NCBI GenBank assembly: GCA_963742405.1 | Contig: CAVUMB010000004.1 | Span: forward strand, 62,001-126,000 | Length of the DNA stretch: 64,000 nucleotides | Origin: JAGVSR01 sp963742405 | Lineage (GTDB): Bacteria; Pseudomonadota; Alphaproteobacteria; Rhizobiales; Hyphomicrobiaceae | Direction of reading: 5' to 3' | Shown here: in pieces, positions 34,621 through 43,246 of the stretch | How the letters are laid out: the number at the start of each line of letters is the position of its first letter | How positions within the stretch are numbered: the first letter of the stretch is position 1 | Position numbers and translations under genes: made by a program | The notes under the pieces: model-generated | Databases searched by the model: none | Told to the model about the DNA's origin: nothing | The model's input: the letters and a program-made list of their open reading frames with translations, nothing else

Positions 34621-36117
34621 TTAGTAGGCGTTGCGCCCCGTCAAAACAGCGAAGACAGTTTGCGTGATGATCTTGGCGTCGAGCCACAGCGACCAATTGC
34701 GGACATACGCGACGTCAGCTGCGACGCGCCCTTCGATGCAGTCACGGGTTCGCGTCTCACCGCGAAAGCCAGATACCTGCGCAAGGCCCGTCAGACCCGG
34801 CTTCACCTGATGTCGATGGGGATACGTTCCCACCATCGCTGCGAAGCGTTCATCGTGTTCGGCGAGGTGCGGCCGAGGTCCGACGAGCGACATTTCTCCC
34901 GTCAGGACATTGAACAGCTGTGGCAGTTCGTCGAGGCTCGTGCGGCGCAGAATTCGACCAACACGTGTGACACGCGGATCTGCAACGGATGCCTGCTGCG
35001 CCTCGTTCCCGATCGTCTGCACGGTCATCGTGCGAAATTTTAAAATTTCTATCGGGGTCTGATTGCGACCCGTGCGACGCTGGCGGAACAGCACTGGCCC
35101 CGGGCTATCGAGCTTTATGGCGAGTGCGATCAACGGAAACAGCGGCAGGGAGACGAGCAGCAATCCGCCGCCGACGAGGATGTCCTCGCCGCGCTTCAGG
35201 ATGCGTTGCCAGTCATCAATGGGCTTTTTTTTTACGTCGAGCAGGCCGACGGTTCCGATGGCGGAAACGGTGTGAGCAGGACCGTCGTCAAGCAGATCGG
35301 AGGAAATGTGCGTGACGACGTGGATGCTGACCGGCAGTACTTCCAGCTGACGCGCGATGATCGCGATGCGCGCATCGGCGGACGATGGCAAGGCGATGAT
35401 GATCTTGTCGATTTCGTTGGAGCGGGCCGCTTCAATGAGGTCTTCCAGGCGGCCGGCGACGTCGAGACCTTCCGGGTCGACGCGGTCAGTTCCCATGCGA
35501 TCGTCGAAGACGCCAGCGAAGTAAATTCCTGACGGTACGGCCTCGAGGTGTTCCTTGACGCGGCGGGCGATAGAGCCGGCGCCGAATACCGCAATGCGTT
35601 CGTCAAATATGCCCTTTTGCGTCAGCTTGGCATAGAGCGGGTGGGCGACGGCGCGATTGAAGAGCAGTAGCGTGAAGCCGGCAGACAGACCAACTGAGAG
35701 CCAGACCCATTCTTGTTCGGTACGCAATGCATGAGGCATCCCCTGGCCGAGCAAGCAGAGCATTGTTACGGCGAGGGCAGCAAACAGAAGGCCCGGCCGT
35801 AGCGGGATATCGTGTAGGCGATCGGGCGCATACATTCCGTTGAGACGCAGCATCATGTGGATGATTACCGCGGCGGCAAATGCCGACTGAATGAGGAGAC
35901 GCCAGTCCGCCACCATGCCGCCGGCCTGATTGTAGATCAATGCCGGCAGTAGAAATGCGGCCATAACGGCGACGATGTCAGCCACGCCGACCAGATCAGC
36001 TGCCAGGCGGCGAGGCATGCGGCGGCGCGGTGCTTTGCCTGGTGCCGGCTGGCTGGCGATTGCAGGTTCAAGGCCAATGGTTTTTGGCGTCTGCAACTCG
36101 GCTACAACGATCGACAT
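34621..36117 (-). CDS. Undecaprenyl-phosphate sugar phosphotransferase (WcaJ/ExoY type, priming enzyme)
   Basis: The 498-residue PHPT protein has four N-terminal membrane segments, a CoA-binding-like middle region (RIAVFGAGSIARRVKEHLEAV) and the C-terminal bacterial sugar transferase domain: KRGEDILVGGGLLLVSLPLF, DSPGPVLFRQRRTGRN, EILKFRTM, RRTSLDELPQLFNVLTGEMSLVGPRPHLAEHD and GLAQVSGFRGET. It transfers a hexose-1-phosphate to undecaprenyl phosphate, starting the repeat unit. A run of nine A on the coding strand (T9 at 35225-35233, KKK before PIDDW) is a possible slippage site. A 181-base gap separates it from the Wzz-like gene upstream. Confidence 0.92.
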   Translation of the reverse strand: MSIVVAELQTPKTIGLEPAIASQPAPGKAPRRRMPRRLAADLVGVADIVAVMAAFLLPALIYNQAGGMVADWRLLIQSAFAAAVIIHMMLRLNGMYAPDRLHDIPLRPGLLFAALAVTMLCLLGQGMPHALRTEQEWVWLSVGLSAGFTLLLFNRAVAHPLYAKLTQKGIFDERIAVFGAGSIARRVKEHLEAVPSGIYFAGVFDDRMGTDRVDPEGLDVAGRLEDLIEAARSNEIDKIIIALPSSADARIAIIARQLEVLPVSIHVVTHISSDLLDDGPAHTVSAIGTVGLLDVKKKPIDDWQRILKRGEDILVGGGLLLVSLPLFPLIALAIKLDSPGPVLFRQRRTGRNQTPIEILKFRTMTVQTIGNEAQQASVADPRVTRVGRILRRTSLDELPQLFNVLTGEMSLVGPRPHLAEHDERFAAMVGTYPHRHQVKPGLTGLAQVSGFRGETRTRDCIEGRVAADVAYVRNWSLWLDAKIITQTVFAVLTGRNAY

Positions 36118-36298
36118 GACAACTCCGAATACACGTCAACGGCGCAATCGGACAGCGCCGCGGACTTACACTTTCACTGACGAGGTTGCACTGAACCCGC
36201 TAAAATTCGATTGAAATTGCAGATGTTTCATTCAGACGTGTTCAGGCTTCTGTGAACGACTGATTGCAGACTGCGCAGGATTTGGTTTGAGCAGAGAC

Positions 36299-38575
36299 TC
36301 ACGCGGCGCGCGCGGTTGGCTTGACTGCAGCCGGGCCCATGCGCGTGCCGAGGGCATAGCTTTCTTCAAGCGCATGTTGTGCGACACTGTTCATCACAAC
36401 GCCGGCGACCTTCTCGTGATTATACCCGAGGGCGTGGAGGGCCCGCTTGGCAAGCTGCTTGGGTGTTCGGCGCCACGTCGTCACGAACACGATCTGATCG
36501 GCATAGTCGGCCAGGATGCGGGCGTCTACGACGGGCAACAGCGGCGGTGCGTCGATAATGACGATGTCAAACTGCTCGGTCAGCGCATGCATCGTCTCGG
36601 CCATGCGGCGGGAGGCCAGCAATTCCGGGCGGGCGCTGTCGAGCGGTGTCGGGCTCATGGCAGGCAGGAAGTAGAGGCCCGATGCCGTGTCGTATAAAAT
36701 GGCGCTTTCGACAGGCTGGTTGCGCACCAACGTGTCGAGAAGACCGACGGCCCGCTGGGGAGCCAGTTTGCGTGTTAGCGGGGCGCGGCGCAGATCGCCG
36801 TCGATGAGCAGCACGCGCTGACCGGTCAGCGCGTAATGGTGAGCCAGGTTCGAGGCAATGATATCGGCGCCTTCACCGGGCAGGCTTGAGGCCAGCATGA
36901 TGATGCGAGATTTTCCGCTTCGGTGACGCATGTCCAATTCGCGGCGGATGCCACGCACACTTTCGGCAAAGATGCCGCGCGGTTCGGCCAGAACGAGCCG
37001 GATTGCGCGCAATGGGTCAAGCGCACTTGCGGCCGGCATTGCGGGAACGGAGGCAAGGTGAGCGACTTCAAAGCTGCGCTCGACGTCGTCGGGATGGCTT
37101 ACGCCGGGCGTGGCAAACTCAAGTCCAAGCGCCAGCATGATGCCGAGGCCAAGACCGGCAAACATGGCGATGAGGATGATCTGCGTACGCTTTGGCGACG
37201 ATGGGAAGAGGGGCGTGTCCGCCTGCTCCACGATGCGAGCGTCGGGTAACTGGAGATCTTGCGTTTCCGAGGTCTGCTTGTAGCGAGTGAGCAGGGCTTC
37301 GTAGAGCTGCTTGGACGTGGTGGCTTCACGCTGCAACTCCATCAGTTTGACGTTCGCTTCCTTGGCCGCAGCTTCCTGCTCCTTGAGGGTCGTCAGTGCT
37401 TGGCGGAGCTGCATTTCTCGGCGTTCGGATACGATGTATTCGTTGCGAAGGTTGGAAACCTGGCGTGCAATTTCGTCGGCTAGCTGGCTTTCGGCTTCGC
37501 CGACTTCCGCTTTGACCTTCTGCATCTCCGGATGACGCGGACCATAGCGCGTTTGCAATTCTGCCATTCGCTTGCGTGCGGCCGAAACCGATTCCTTCAA
37601 GCCACGGACCGTGTTGCTGTCGAGGACCTCGGCGATGGTCGCGGTTCCGCCGTCGATCTTCGTGAGACGCTGGGCGTTCTCGAACTTAGCTTTGGACTCG
37701 GCGGTGGTGTTGCGCGCAGTGACGGTCTGCTCCATCAGCCGAGCCAGCTCCTTCTCAGAGAGGATGTTGCCTTCCGAGTCGAAGATGTTGTTATCGGACT
37801 TGAACATTGCTGCCTTGCGCTCGGCATCAGCAACCCGTTGCTGCATCTCGTTCAGCTTGGATTCAAGGAGTTCTGTTGCAAATCCGGACGCCTGCTTTTT
37901 GTTGGCCAGATTGTTGGCGAGATAGACCTCGGCAATAGTGTTGGCGATGCGGGCCGCTTTGACGGGATCGGCGGCACTGAATTTAATTTCGAGCAGCAAC
38001 GTGGTTCGAACGCGCGCGACCTTGAGCCGGTCCTGAAAAGCTGCTGCCAGTTCATCGCGCTCCGGCGTTACTTCACCGGGATGAGATTTGCCAACTCGTG
38101 TGCCGTTCGGATCGCGGTCGAGGCGCCCTGCGGTTGTCGACATCTCAGCTGCGGCGGCGCGAGGCTGTTCCTGCGACAAATAGCGATCGAGGCCGAGGAA
38201 GCCGAAGATTTGACGGATCCTGGAGCGTTGGCCGAATTCATCGTCGTCGCGAAGATTCAGAATATCGATGACCTGGAGCGCGATCGCGCGGGAAGATAGG
38301 ACTTCGACCTCGCTATCGATCGATGCGCTGTCACCGCGCAAGTCCTCGATGACGCTATCGACTTGCGAGATCGTCTTCTTGCGGGGGTCGATCTGGACGA
38401 TGGCGACGCCTTCGTAGCGATTGGACAGGGTCATCGAGAAGAGAACGCCGGCGACCGTGACGAGCGCTGCGACGGCACCAATGAGCGGCAGGCGCCGGCG
38501 CACGGCATTGAAGACACGCTCGAGGCTGATTGCCCCGCGTCCTTCGTCTTCCATGCCTGTGTCGACCGTGCTCAT
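36299..38575 (-). CDS. Wzz/BY-kinase-type chain-length protein with a degenerate P-loop
   Basis: The 758-residue protein has an N-terminal Wzz domain with a membrane segment (LPLIGAVAALVTVAGVLFSM), a long periplasmic coiled coil (about 220-440, GNVD-like and RYGPRHPEMQKVKAEV), a second membrane helix (IILIAMFAGLGLGIMLALGLEF) and a cytoplasmic kinase-like domain. In that domain the Walker A loop reads SLPGEGAD: Ala570 and Asp571 replace the Lys and Ser/Thr of GEGKS/T, although Walker A' (LLIDGDLRR) and Walker B (IVIIDAPP) remain. The C-terminus lacks a Tyr cluster. It likely controls chain length and export without classical tyrosine-kinase activity. It is 20 bases downstream of the barrel gene. 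Confidence 0.9.
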   Translation of the reverse strand: MSTVDTGMEDEGRGAISLERVFNAVRRRLPLIGAVAALVTVAGVLFSMTLSNRYEGVAIVQIDPRKKTISQVDSVIEDLRGDSASIDSEVEVLSSRAIALQVIDILNLRDDDEFGQRSRIRQIFGFLGLDRYLSQEQPRAAAAEMSTTAGRLDRDPNGTRVGKSHPGEVTPERDELAAAFQDRLKVARVRTTLLLEIKFSAADPVKAARIANTIAEVYLANNLANKKQASGFATELLESKLNEMQQRVADAERKAAMFKSDNNIFDSEGNILSEKELARLMEQTVTARNTTAESKAKFENAQRLTKIDGGTATIAEVLDSNTVRGLKESVSAARKRMAELQTRYGPRHPEMQKVKAEVGEAESQLADEIARQVSNLRNEYIVSERREMQLRQALTTLKEQEAAAKEANVKLMELQREATTSKQLYEALLTRYKQTSETQDLQLPDARIVEQADTPLFPSSPKRTQIILIAMFAGLGLGIMLALGLEFATPGVSHPDDVERSFEVAHLASVPAMPAASALDPLRAIRLVLAEPRGIFAESVRGIRRELDMRHRSGKSRIIMLASSLPGEGADIIASNLAHHYALTGQRVLLIDGDLRRAPLTRKLAPQRAVGLLDTLVRNQPVESAILYDTASGLYFLPAMSPTPLDSARPELLASRRMAETMHALTEQFDIVIIDAPPLLPVVDARILADYADQIVFVTTWRRTPKQLAKRALHALGYNHEKVAGVVMNSVAQHALEESYALGTRMGPAAVKPTARAA

Positions 38576-38595
38576 GGTGTTCGGGGATCTGCCGG

Positions 38596-39963
38596 TTAAA
38601 ATTTAAGTGTTCCGCCTACGCGCACGACGCTGCGGTCGAGATCGTAGCTGGCTTCATTGGAATTCCGCGTCTCGTAGGTGTATCCGAGGGTGAACAGCGC
38701 ATTCTTGGTGTAGAAATACTGCAGGCTGGCACCGGCCTTGAGGATCTGGTCTTCCCGATCCGTGCCGATGAAGTCCACGTCCGCAACACCGATGTCGACC
38801 GTGCCGACGATGTCATGCCTGAGTTCGTATTCAGCGTTGACGTTGGCGGACGTTTCAATCCGGCCATTGTCATCGGCACCGAATTCGTCGGCGATAGCGC
38901 GCGACGCGTTTCCCGTAATGGTCAGGCGGGAGGTGGCGAGCCACTGGACCTGTGCTTCGAGTAGCGAGGAGGACACGTTCTGCAGATCAGAGCTGTCGTA
39001 ATTTCTGACGCCGTAGCCGCCGAGAATCCGCCAGCGTAAAAGAGGATCCGTTTCAAAGGCGAGCCCGGCCGAGATTTCATAGCCAGTTGAGTCGCGATTA
39101 GGCTGGCCTGGTGATTCCGGCTCATTGAACTGTCGAATGCCGCGTAGGTTGGTGACGAAGTCGAACCCCGGTGAGATCCGATAACCTGCACGCAGTTGCG
39201 CGGCGTAGATGTCCTGGTCGCGGTAGTCCTGGTTGAGGGTGGTGCCGTCGAGAGCTTTGACGCTGTAATAATCCAGCTTCTCCGCCGTTGCGGCGACCGT
39301 GCCGTAGATCCGGCCGGCATCACGCGTGAGACCGATGGATGCACGGAATTGATCGAGCGGGACGGGCTCGGCTGCTGACTGCGACGCCGTGATCTCGCCC
39401 CGCTCTTCATGCTCGCGCTTGGCGATGGCGGTGACAGCAAGAGTATGGGCATGGTCAATGTGAAGTGCGCCACGCGCCGTACCGCCGAAGTTGGCGTAGT
39501 CCTGATCCGTGTTGTCGGCGAAGTTCATGAAGCGCCCGAAAATCGACACGTCGAGCTGATGCCGGGGGAGCTGAGACTGGATGGAAAGCGTCGGCGTGGT
39601 GATGAAGCGCCAGTCCGCGACTGGATCGGTGGCGGTGCCGTAGATATTGGTGTCGTAGGCGATCGTTTCGGTCACCGAGGGATAAATGATGAAGTTACCC
39701 ATCTGGAATCCGTCCGGTGCCGCAAAGCCACGGTCGGCCTGATCGACGCTGATGGCGCCCTTCTTCTGGCTGTCCAGCCAGTCGCGGCGCATTTCCTGGC
39801 TGGCGATCGTATCGGTGATCAGGTCGGCATTGTTGTCGATGTCGATGGCGGCAGCGTCGGCGAACGGCATGGCGGAAAAGGCTGCGGCGGTGGCCAAGCA
39901 GGCAAAGGCCTGCGCATCGCGGCGCGGCCTTGAAAGATCTGCATTGGTAGATCTGAGCTTCAC
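38596..39963 (-). CDS. Outer-membrane beta-barrel protein of the EPS operon (BBP2-like)
   Basis: The 455-residue precursor has a signal peptide (ACLATAAAFSAMPFADAAA) and an even succession of amphipathic strands ending GTLKF with a terminal Phe. Phrases such as IIYPSVTETIAYDTNIYGT, RAGYRISPGFDFVTNLRG and LEAQVQWLATSRLTITGNASR are typical of the putative beta-barrel porin 2 family often encoded beside wza. It lies between the exporter lipoprotein (23 bases upstream) and the Wzz-like gene (20 bases downstream), so it is probably part of the secretion path. Its exact role is not established. Confidence 0.85.
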   Translation of the reverse strand: MKLRSTNADLSRPRRDAQAFACLATAAAFSAMPFADAAAIDIDNNADLITDTIASQEMRRDWLDSQKKGAISVDQADRGFAAPDGFQMGNFIIYPSVTETIAYDTNIYGTATDPVADWRFITTPTLSIQSQLPRHQLDVSIFGRFMNFADNTDQDYANFGGTARGALHIDHAHTLAVTAIAKREHEERGEITASQSAAEPVPLDQFRASIGLTRDAGRIYGTVAATAEKLDYYSVKALDGTTLNQDYRDQDIYAAQLRAGYRISPGFDFVTNLRGIRQFNEPESPGQPNRDSTGYEISAGLAFETDPLLRWRILGGYGVRNYDSSDLQNVSSSLLEAQVQWLATSRLTITGNASRAIADEFGADDNGRIETSANVNAEYELRHDIVGTVDIGVADVDFIGTDREDQILKAGASLQYFYTKNALFTLGYTYETRNSNEASYDLDRSVVRVGGTLKF

Positions 39964-39986
39964 GGAGTTCGGCGCTCGCTAGCGTG

Positions 39987-40580
39987 TTAAAAGAAGCGTT
40001 CTGGTATTCGTACGTTGTCGCCGGGCAGGATCGGGACCGTGCCGTCGGATGGCACGCGGACCTCGCCGGTGCCGTCACGTGTGACGATGGCGTAGGATTG
40101 ATTGGCGCGGTACGTGTAGCCGCCTGCCATGGCGACCGCGTCTCGCAATTTCAAACCTGTCTTGTAGGAAAACTCGCCGCCATTCTTCACTTCGCCGTGG
40201 ATGTAGAAGGGGCGATAATTCGTGATGTCGATCGTGACCTTGGGATTTTTTAAGTAGCCGTCGGCGAGACGGTTGGCGACCAACTCGCGGAACTGAGTGA
40301 TTGTCTTGCCTTCCGCCGGGACTTCGCCGGCGAGAGGGAGGGCCACTTGTCCTGCTGCGTTCACTTCGACCGCGCCGGACAAGCTCTCTTCACCGAAAAC
40401 GTTGATCTTGAGCTTGTCGCCGATGCCAAGCCGGTAGGCAGCGCCGAGAGCCGAGGGAGCTCCGTCGCTTATGAAGCTGGCAGGCGCTGGGCCGATGTCA
40501 TCGGCGCAGGCCGCAAGAAGCACTGCGGCAGTACTTGCTGCCAGCCAGCCTTTGCACGCATTGAACAGTGACATACGCAA
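39987..40580 (-). CDS. Wza/GumB-type polysaccharide export lipoprotein
   Basis: The 197-residue precursor has a lipobox (AVLLAACAD) placing it in the outer membrane. It is followed by the Poly_export domain (YRLGIGDKLKINVFGEESLSGAVEVNAAGQVALPLAGEVPAEGKT) and one SLBB-like domain (PFYIHGEVKNGGEFSYKTGLKLRDAVAMAGGYTYRANQ). It forms the outer-membrane part of the EPS channel. It is the first gene of the export operon (Wza-like, barrel, Wzz-like) and diverges from a methyltransferase gene. The alternative ATG two codons later does not change the protein. Confidence 0.93.
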   Translation of the reverse strand: MRMSLFNACKGWLAASTAAVLLAACADDIGPAPASFISDGAPSALGAAYRLGIGDKLKINVFGEESLSGAVEVNAAGQVALPLAGEVPAEGKTITQFRELVANRLADGYLKNPKVTIDITNYRPFYIHGEVKNGGEFSYKTGLKLRDAVAMAGGYTYRANQSYAIVTRDGTGEVRVPSDGTVPILPGDNVRIPERFF

Positions 40581-40848
40581 TACTCAATTTCACACAAGCG
40601 CGAAACAGCAACGGTATTGGCGCGTCGCAAGACGTGCCTCACCTGCACCTTTCAACAGAGACCTGTTAGTATTAAAAGCGACCTAACGCGGAATCAAAAA
40701 AGCCGCGTAATTTCTTATGTTTACGTATTGTAAGTAATTGCCAGACTCGAACGAAACGATTTGTTTTCTATTTCGGCCGTTCCCTTAAACGGGTCATTGA
40801 GGAGTAGTGACTATCATCCGTCTGTATTTCGATGCGGGGAGTTTGTAA
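40581..40848. promoter_or_regulatory. AT-rich divergent promoter region of the EPS export operon
   Basis: 268 bases between the export operon and the methyltransferase gene, clearly richer in A and T than the neighbourhood. It contains an inverted repeat ACGCGG-N11-CCGCGT (40686-40708) and a TTAC-N5-GTAA element near 40721-40733. These are candidate operator sites for a regulator of EPS export; none is recognised. Confidence 0.4.
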
Positions 40849-41532
40849 GTGACGAGTGAAACGCTGTCTCCGGCCGGCCATTTGGTCTCGGCCTACGAAG
40901 GCAAGGCGACCAACTACTTCACCAATGCTCGCGCTGATTTCGTCCGGCTTTTGCCGCGCGACCCTGTTGCGCGCGTTCTTGAAATCGGGTGCGGCAATGG
41001 AGCGACGGGTGCGCTTGCACTGGCGCGCGGCCGGGCTGGCCGCTACGTCGGTGTTGAGCTGATGGAGAGCTACGCCAATCAGGCGCGCGACGTCCTGTCC
41101 GAGGTTCGCATCGGTGACGTGGAGCGAATGGAGTTCGACTGGCAGCCGGCCGAATTCGATGCACTCATTTTGTCAGAGGTGCTGGAGCATCTCGTCGAGC
41201 CTGCTCAAGTCCTGCGCCGCCTGTCGCGGTTTATCCGGCCCGGTGGCCTGGTGCTGGCAAGCTCGCCCAATGTGGCTCACTGGAAGGTTCTGCGCGAATT
41301 GGTGAAGGGGCGCTTTGATCTGGCCGATCAGGGGGTATTCGATCGCACGCATCTACGTTGGTTCACTCCCGCGACGTTTGTAGCAATGTTTGAAATGGCT
41401 GGCTTTCGTATTGAAAGCGTCGGGCCGGTCAATCCGTTTTCACCGCGTGTGGAGCTGTTGTCGCGCTGGTCGTCGGGCCGCCTCGACCATCTGTTCATGA
41501 CGCAAATTGCGATCCAGGCTCGGCGGCGCTGA
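40849..41532 (+). CDS. Class I SAM-dependent methyltransferase
   Basis: The 227-residue enzyme has the Rossmann motifs I (VLEIGCGNGATG), post-I (YVGVELMESYANQA), II (FDALILSEVLEHL) and III (IRPGGLVLASSPN). It resembles methyltransferase 11/23 proteins of polysaccharide loci, which methylate sugars or lipid carriers; the substrate is inferred from context. The GTG start at 40849 has GGGGAG about eight bases upstream. It is divergent from the Wza-like gene. Confidence 0.88.
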   Translation: MTSETLSPAGHLVSAYEGKATNYFTNARADFVRLLPRDPVARVLEIGCGNGATGALALARGRAGRYVGVELMESYANQARDVLSEVRIGDVERMEFDWQPAEFDALILSEVLEHLVEPAQVLRRLSRFIRPGGLVLASSPNVAHWKVLRELVKGRFDLADQGVFDRTHLRWFTPATFVAMFEMAGFRIESVGPVNPFSPRVELLSRWSSGRLDHLFMTQIAIQARRR

Positions 41533-41554
41533 GGTCGGCGTTTGGCTATTGCGT

Positions 41555-41935
41555 CTAAAGAACCAGCAATTCCGCCGTGCCGGTCATGACGTCGTAGTCG
41601 CAGGCGAGCCGCGAGAAGCGGTCGCCCACGGTCAGGCGCACGATCGGATTCTTATAACGCGCGTTCCACTGGGGATGGTCGAACTGCCAAACCGGCACGC
41701 TGAGGCGAGGATTTCCGAGCAGGACTTCTGCCGCTTCCGATCGCTTCCAGTCGACCGAACCGACGGCAACGGGCATGCCGCGCCCATCGGTTTGTGGCCG
41801 CGCGACACAAGCGGCTTCAGCATGCAACTTATAGGCTGCCAGTAGAGCCTCGTTGGCGGCTTCCTGATGTAGTTTGTCCTGCGTCCAAACTTTACCCGCG
41901 ACGAGCAGCGCGAGAAAAATAACGACCGCGCGCAT
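41555..41935 (-). CDS. Small secreted hypothetical protein
   Basis: The 126-residue protein starts with a signal peptide or membrane anchor (MRAVVIFLALLVAGKVWTQDKL). It continues with two Cys residues (AEAACVARP, SRLACDYDV) in a compact domain (GSVDWKRSEAAEVLLGNPRLSVPVWQFDHPQWNARYKNPIVRLTVGDRFSRLACDYD). It looks like a conserved periplasmic protein of Hyphomicrobiales of unknown role. It converges on the methyltransferase gene with 22 bases between. Confidence 0.7.
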   Translation of the reverse strand: MRAVVIFLALLVAGKVWTQDKLHQEAANEALLAAYKLHAEAACVARPQTDGRGMPVAVGSVDWKRSEAAEVLLGNPRLSVPVWQFDHPQWNARYKNPIVRLTVGDRFSRLACDYDVMTGTAELLVL

Positions 41936-42201
41936 GGGCGGGCTCCCTTGGATGGGCTGGTGATGGGCTCGGATCCGATGGGTGTCGGCTGTCCGAACAG
42001 GTGCGCTTTACACCCCGTGTGCATACGGAGGCACATGCAACGCCCTAGGGATTGTCGCCGATGGGGGTGAAGAAATCGTAAGTTGCCGTGTCGTGCTGCA
42101 ACGCCGCCGCCTTAGCCGCTGGGCCCTTGTCATGCGATCGACCTTGCGGCAATAGGGGCGATCCTCAACGAAAGTCGAACTCCGGGTAGGATACGCAACC
42201 T

Positions 42202-43171
42202 ATGTCAAAGAAGAAAATTCTGATTACCTGGCCCCTTCCCGATGCCGTCATGGAGCGCGCCCGGGCGACGTACGATGTCATCGCGCACGGCGATGACCCG
42301 AAGATTACGATTGATGAAATGCTGGAAACGGCCAAGTCGGTCGATGCGCTTTTGCTCACGCTCAACGAAAAGTGCCGAGCCGACGTCATCGAGCGGATCC
42401 CTGAGAACATCAAGTGCATCTCGACTTTTTCCATCGGCTTTGATCACATCGATTTGGAAGCCTGCAAGCAGCGGGGAATTAAGGTCGGCAACGCGCCACA
42501 CGGCGTGACGGTCGCGACTGCCGAGATTGCCATGCTGTTGCTGCTGGGAGCCGCGCGTCGCGCCGGCGAGGGCGAGGCCATGATCCGGCAGCGCCGCTGG
42601 CCCGGCTGGCAGCCGCTGCAACTTGTCGGGCAGCGCCTCGATAACAAGACGCTGGGAATTTACGGCTTTGGCAAAATTGGTCAGGCGCTGGCGCAGCGTG
42701 CGCGCGGCTTCGACATGGATGTCCACTATTACGACATTTACCGCGCTAAGCCGGAGGTTGAGGCGAAGTACAATGCCACCTATCATGACAGCCTCGATAG
42801 CCTGCTCAAGGTCTCGCAATTCTTCTCGATCAACGCGCCCTCGACGCCTGAGACACGCGGCTTCTTCAATGCGGCCACCATCGAACAAGCTGCCGAAGGG
42901 CGCGATTGTCGTGAACACGGCGCGCGGCGATCTCGTCAACGACGAAGATATGATTGCAGCGTTGAAGTCGGGCCGCCTCGCGTACGCCGGCCTCGACGTA
43001 TTTGCCGGCGAACCGAAGATCCACGAGGGCTATTACGACCTGCCCAACACCTTCCTGTTTCCCCACTTGGGATCCGCTGCCATCGAGGCTCGCAATCAGA
43101 TGGGGTATGAAGCTCTCGACAACATCGACGCGTTCTTCGCCGGCAAGGACATGCCGTTCAAGCTCGCGTAG
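42202..43171 (+). CDS. hprA: Hydroxypyruvate reductase / D-glycerate dehydrogenase, split by a +1 frameshift
   Basis: The enzyme reduces hydroxypyruvate to D-glycerate in the serine cycle of methylotrophs. The sequence MSKKKILITWPLPDAVMERAR...YDVIAHGDDPKITIDEM and the rest closely follow the Hyphomicrobium methylovorum enzyme as I remember it. The NAD site is GIYGFGKIGQAL. After NAATIE the frame breaks: one extra base near 42883-42886 separates it from KLPKGAIVVNTARGDLV. The catalytic Arg and Glu regions and the late His (FLFPHLGSAA) lie on either side. Corrected length is 322 residues, the family length. This gene is the best clue to the organism. Confidence 0.92.
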
Positions 43172-43246
43172 ACGACGGGTCAGCAGAGGAGGCCGGGGCA
43201 TGGACCGGCGTCCTCTGCAATGACGCCTTGGCCAGTTTGGTCGAAT

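Noticed and set aside
42160..42190. T-loop-like GAGTTCGAC on the minus strand, possible tRNA
   Set aside because: The flanking bases do not pair as a T stem, and no acceptor or anticodon arm can be found.
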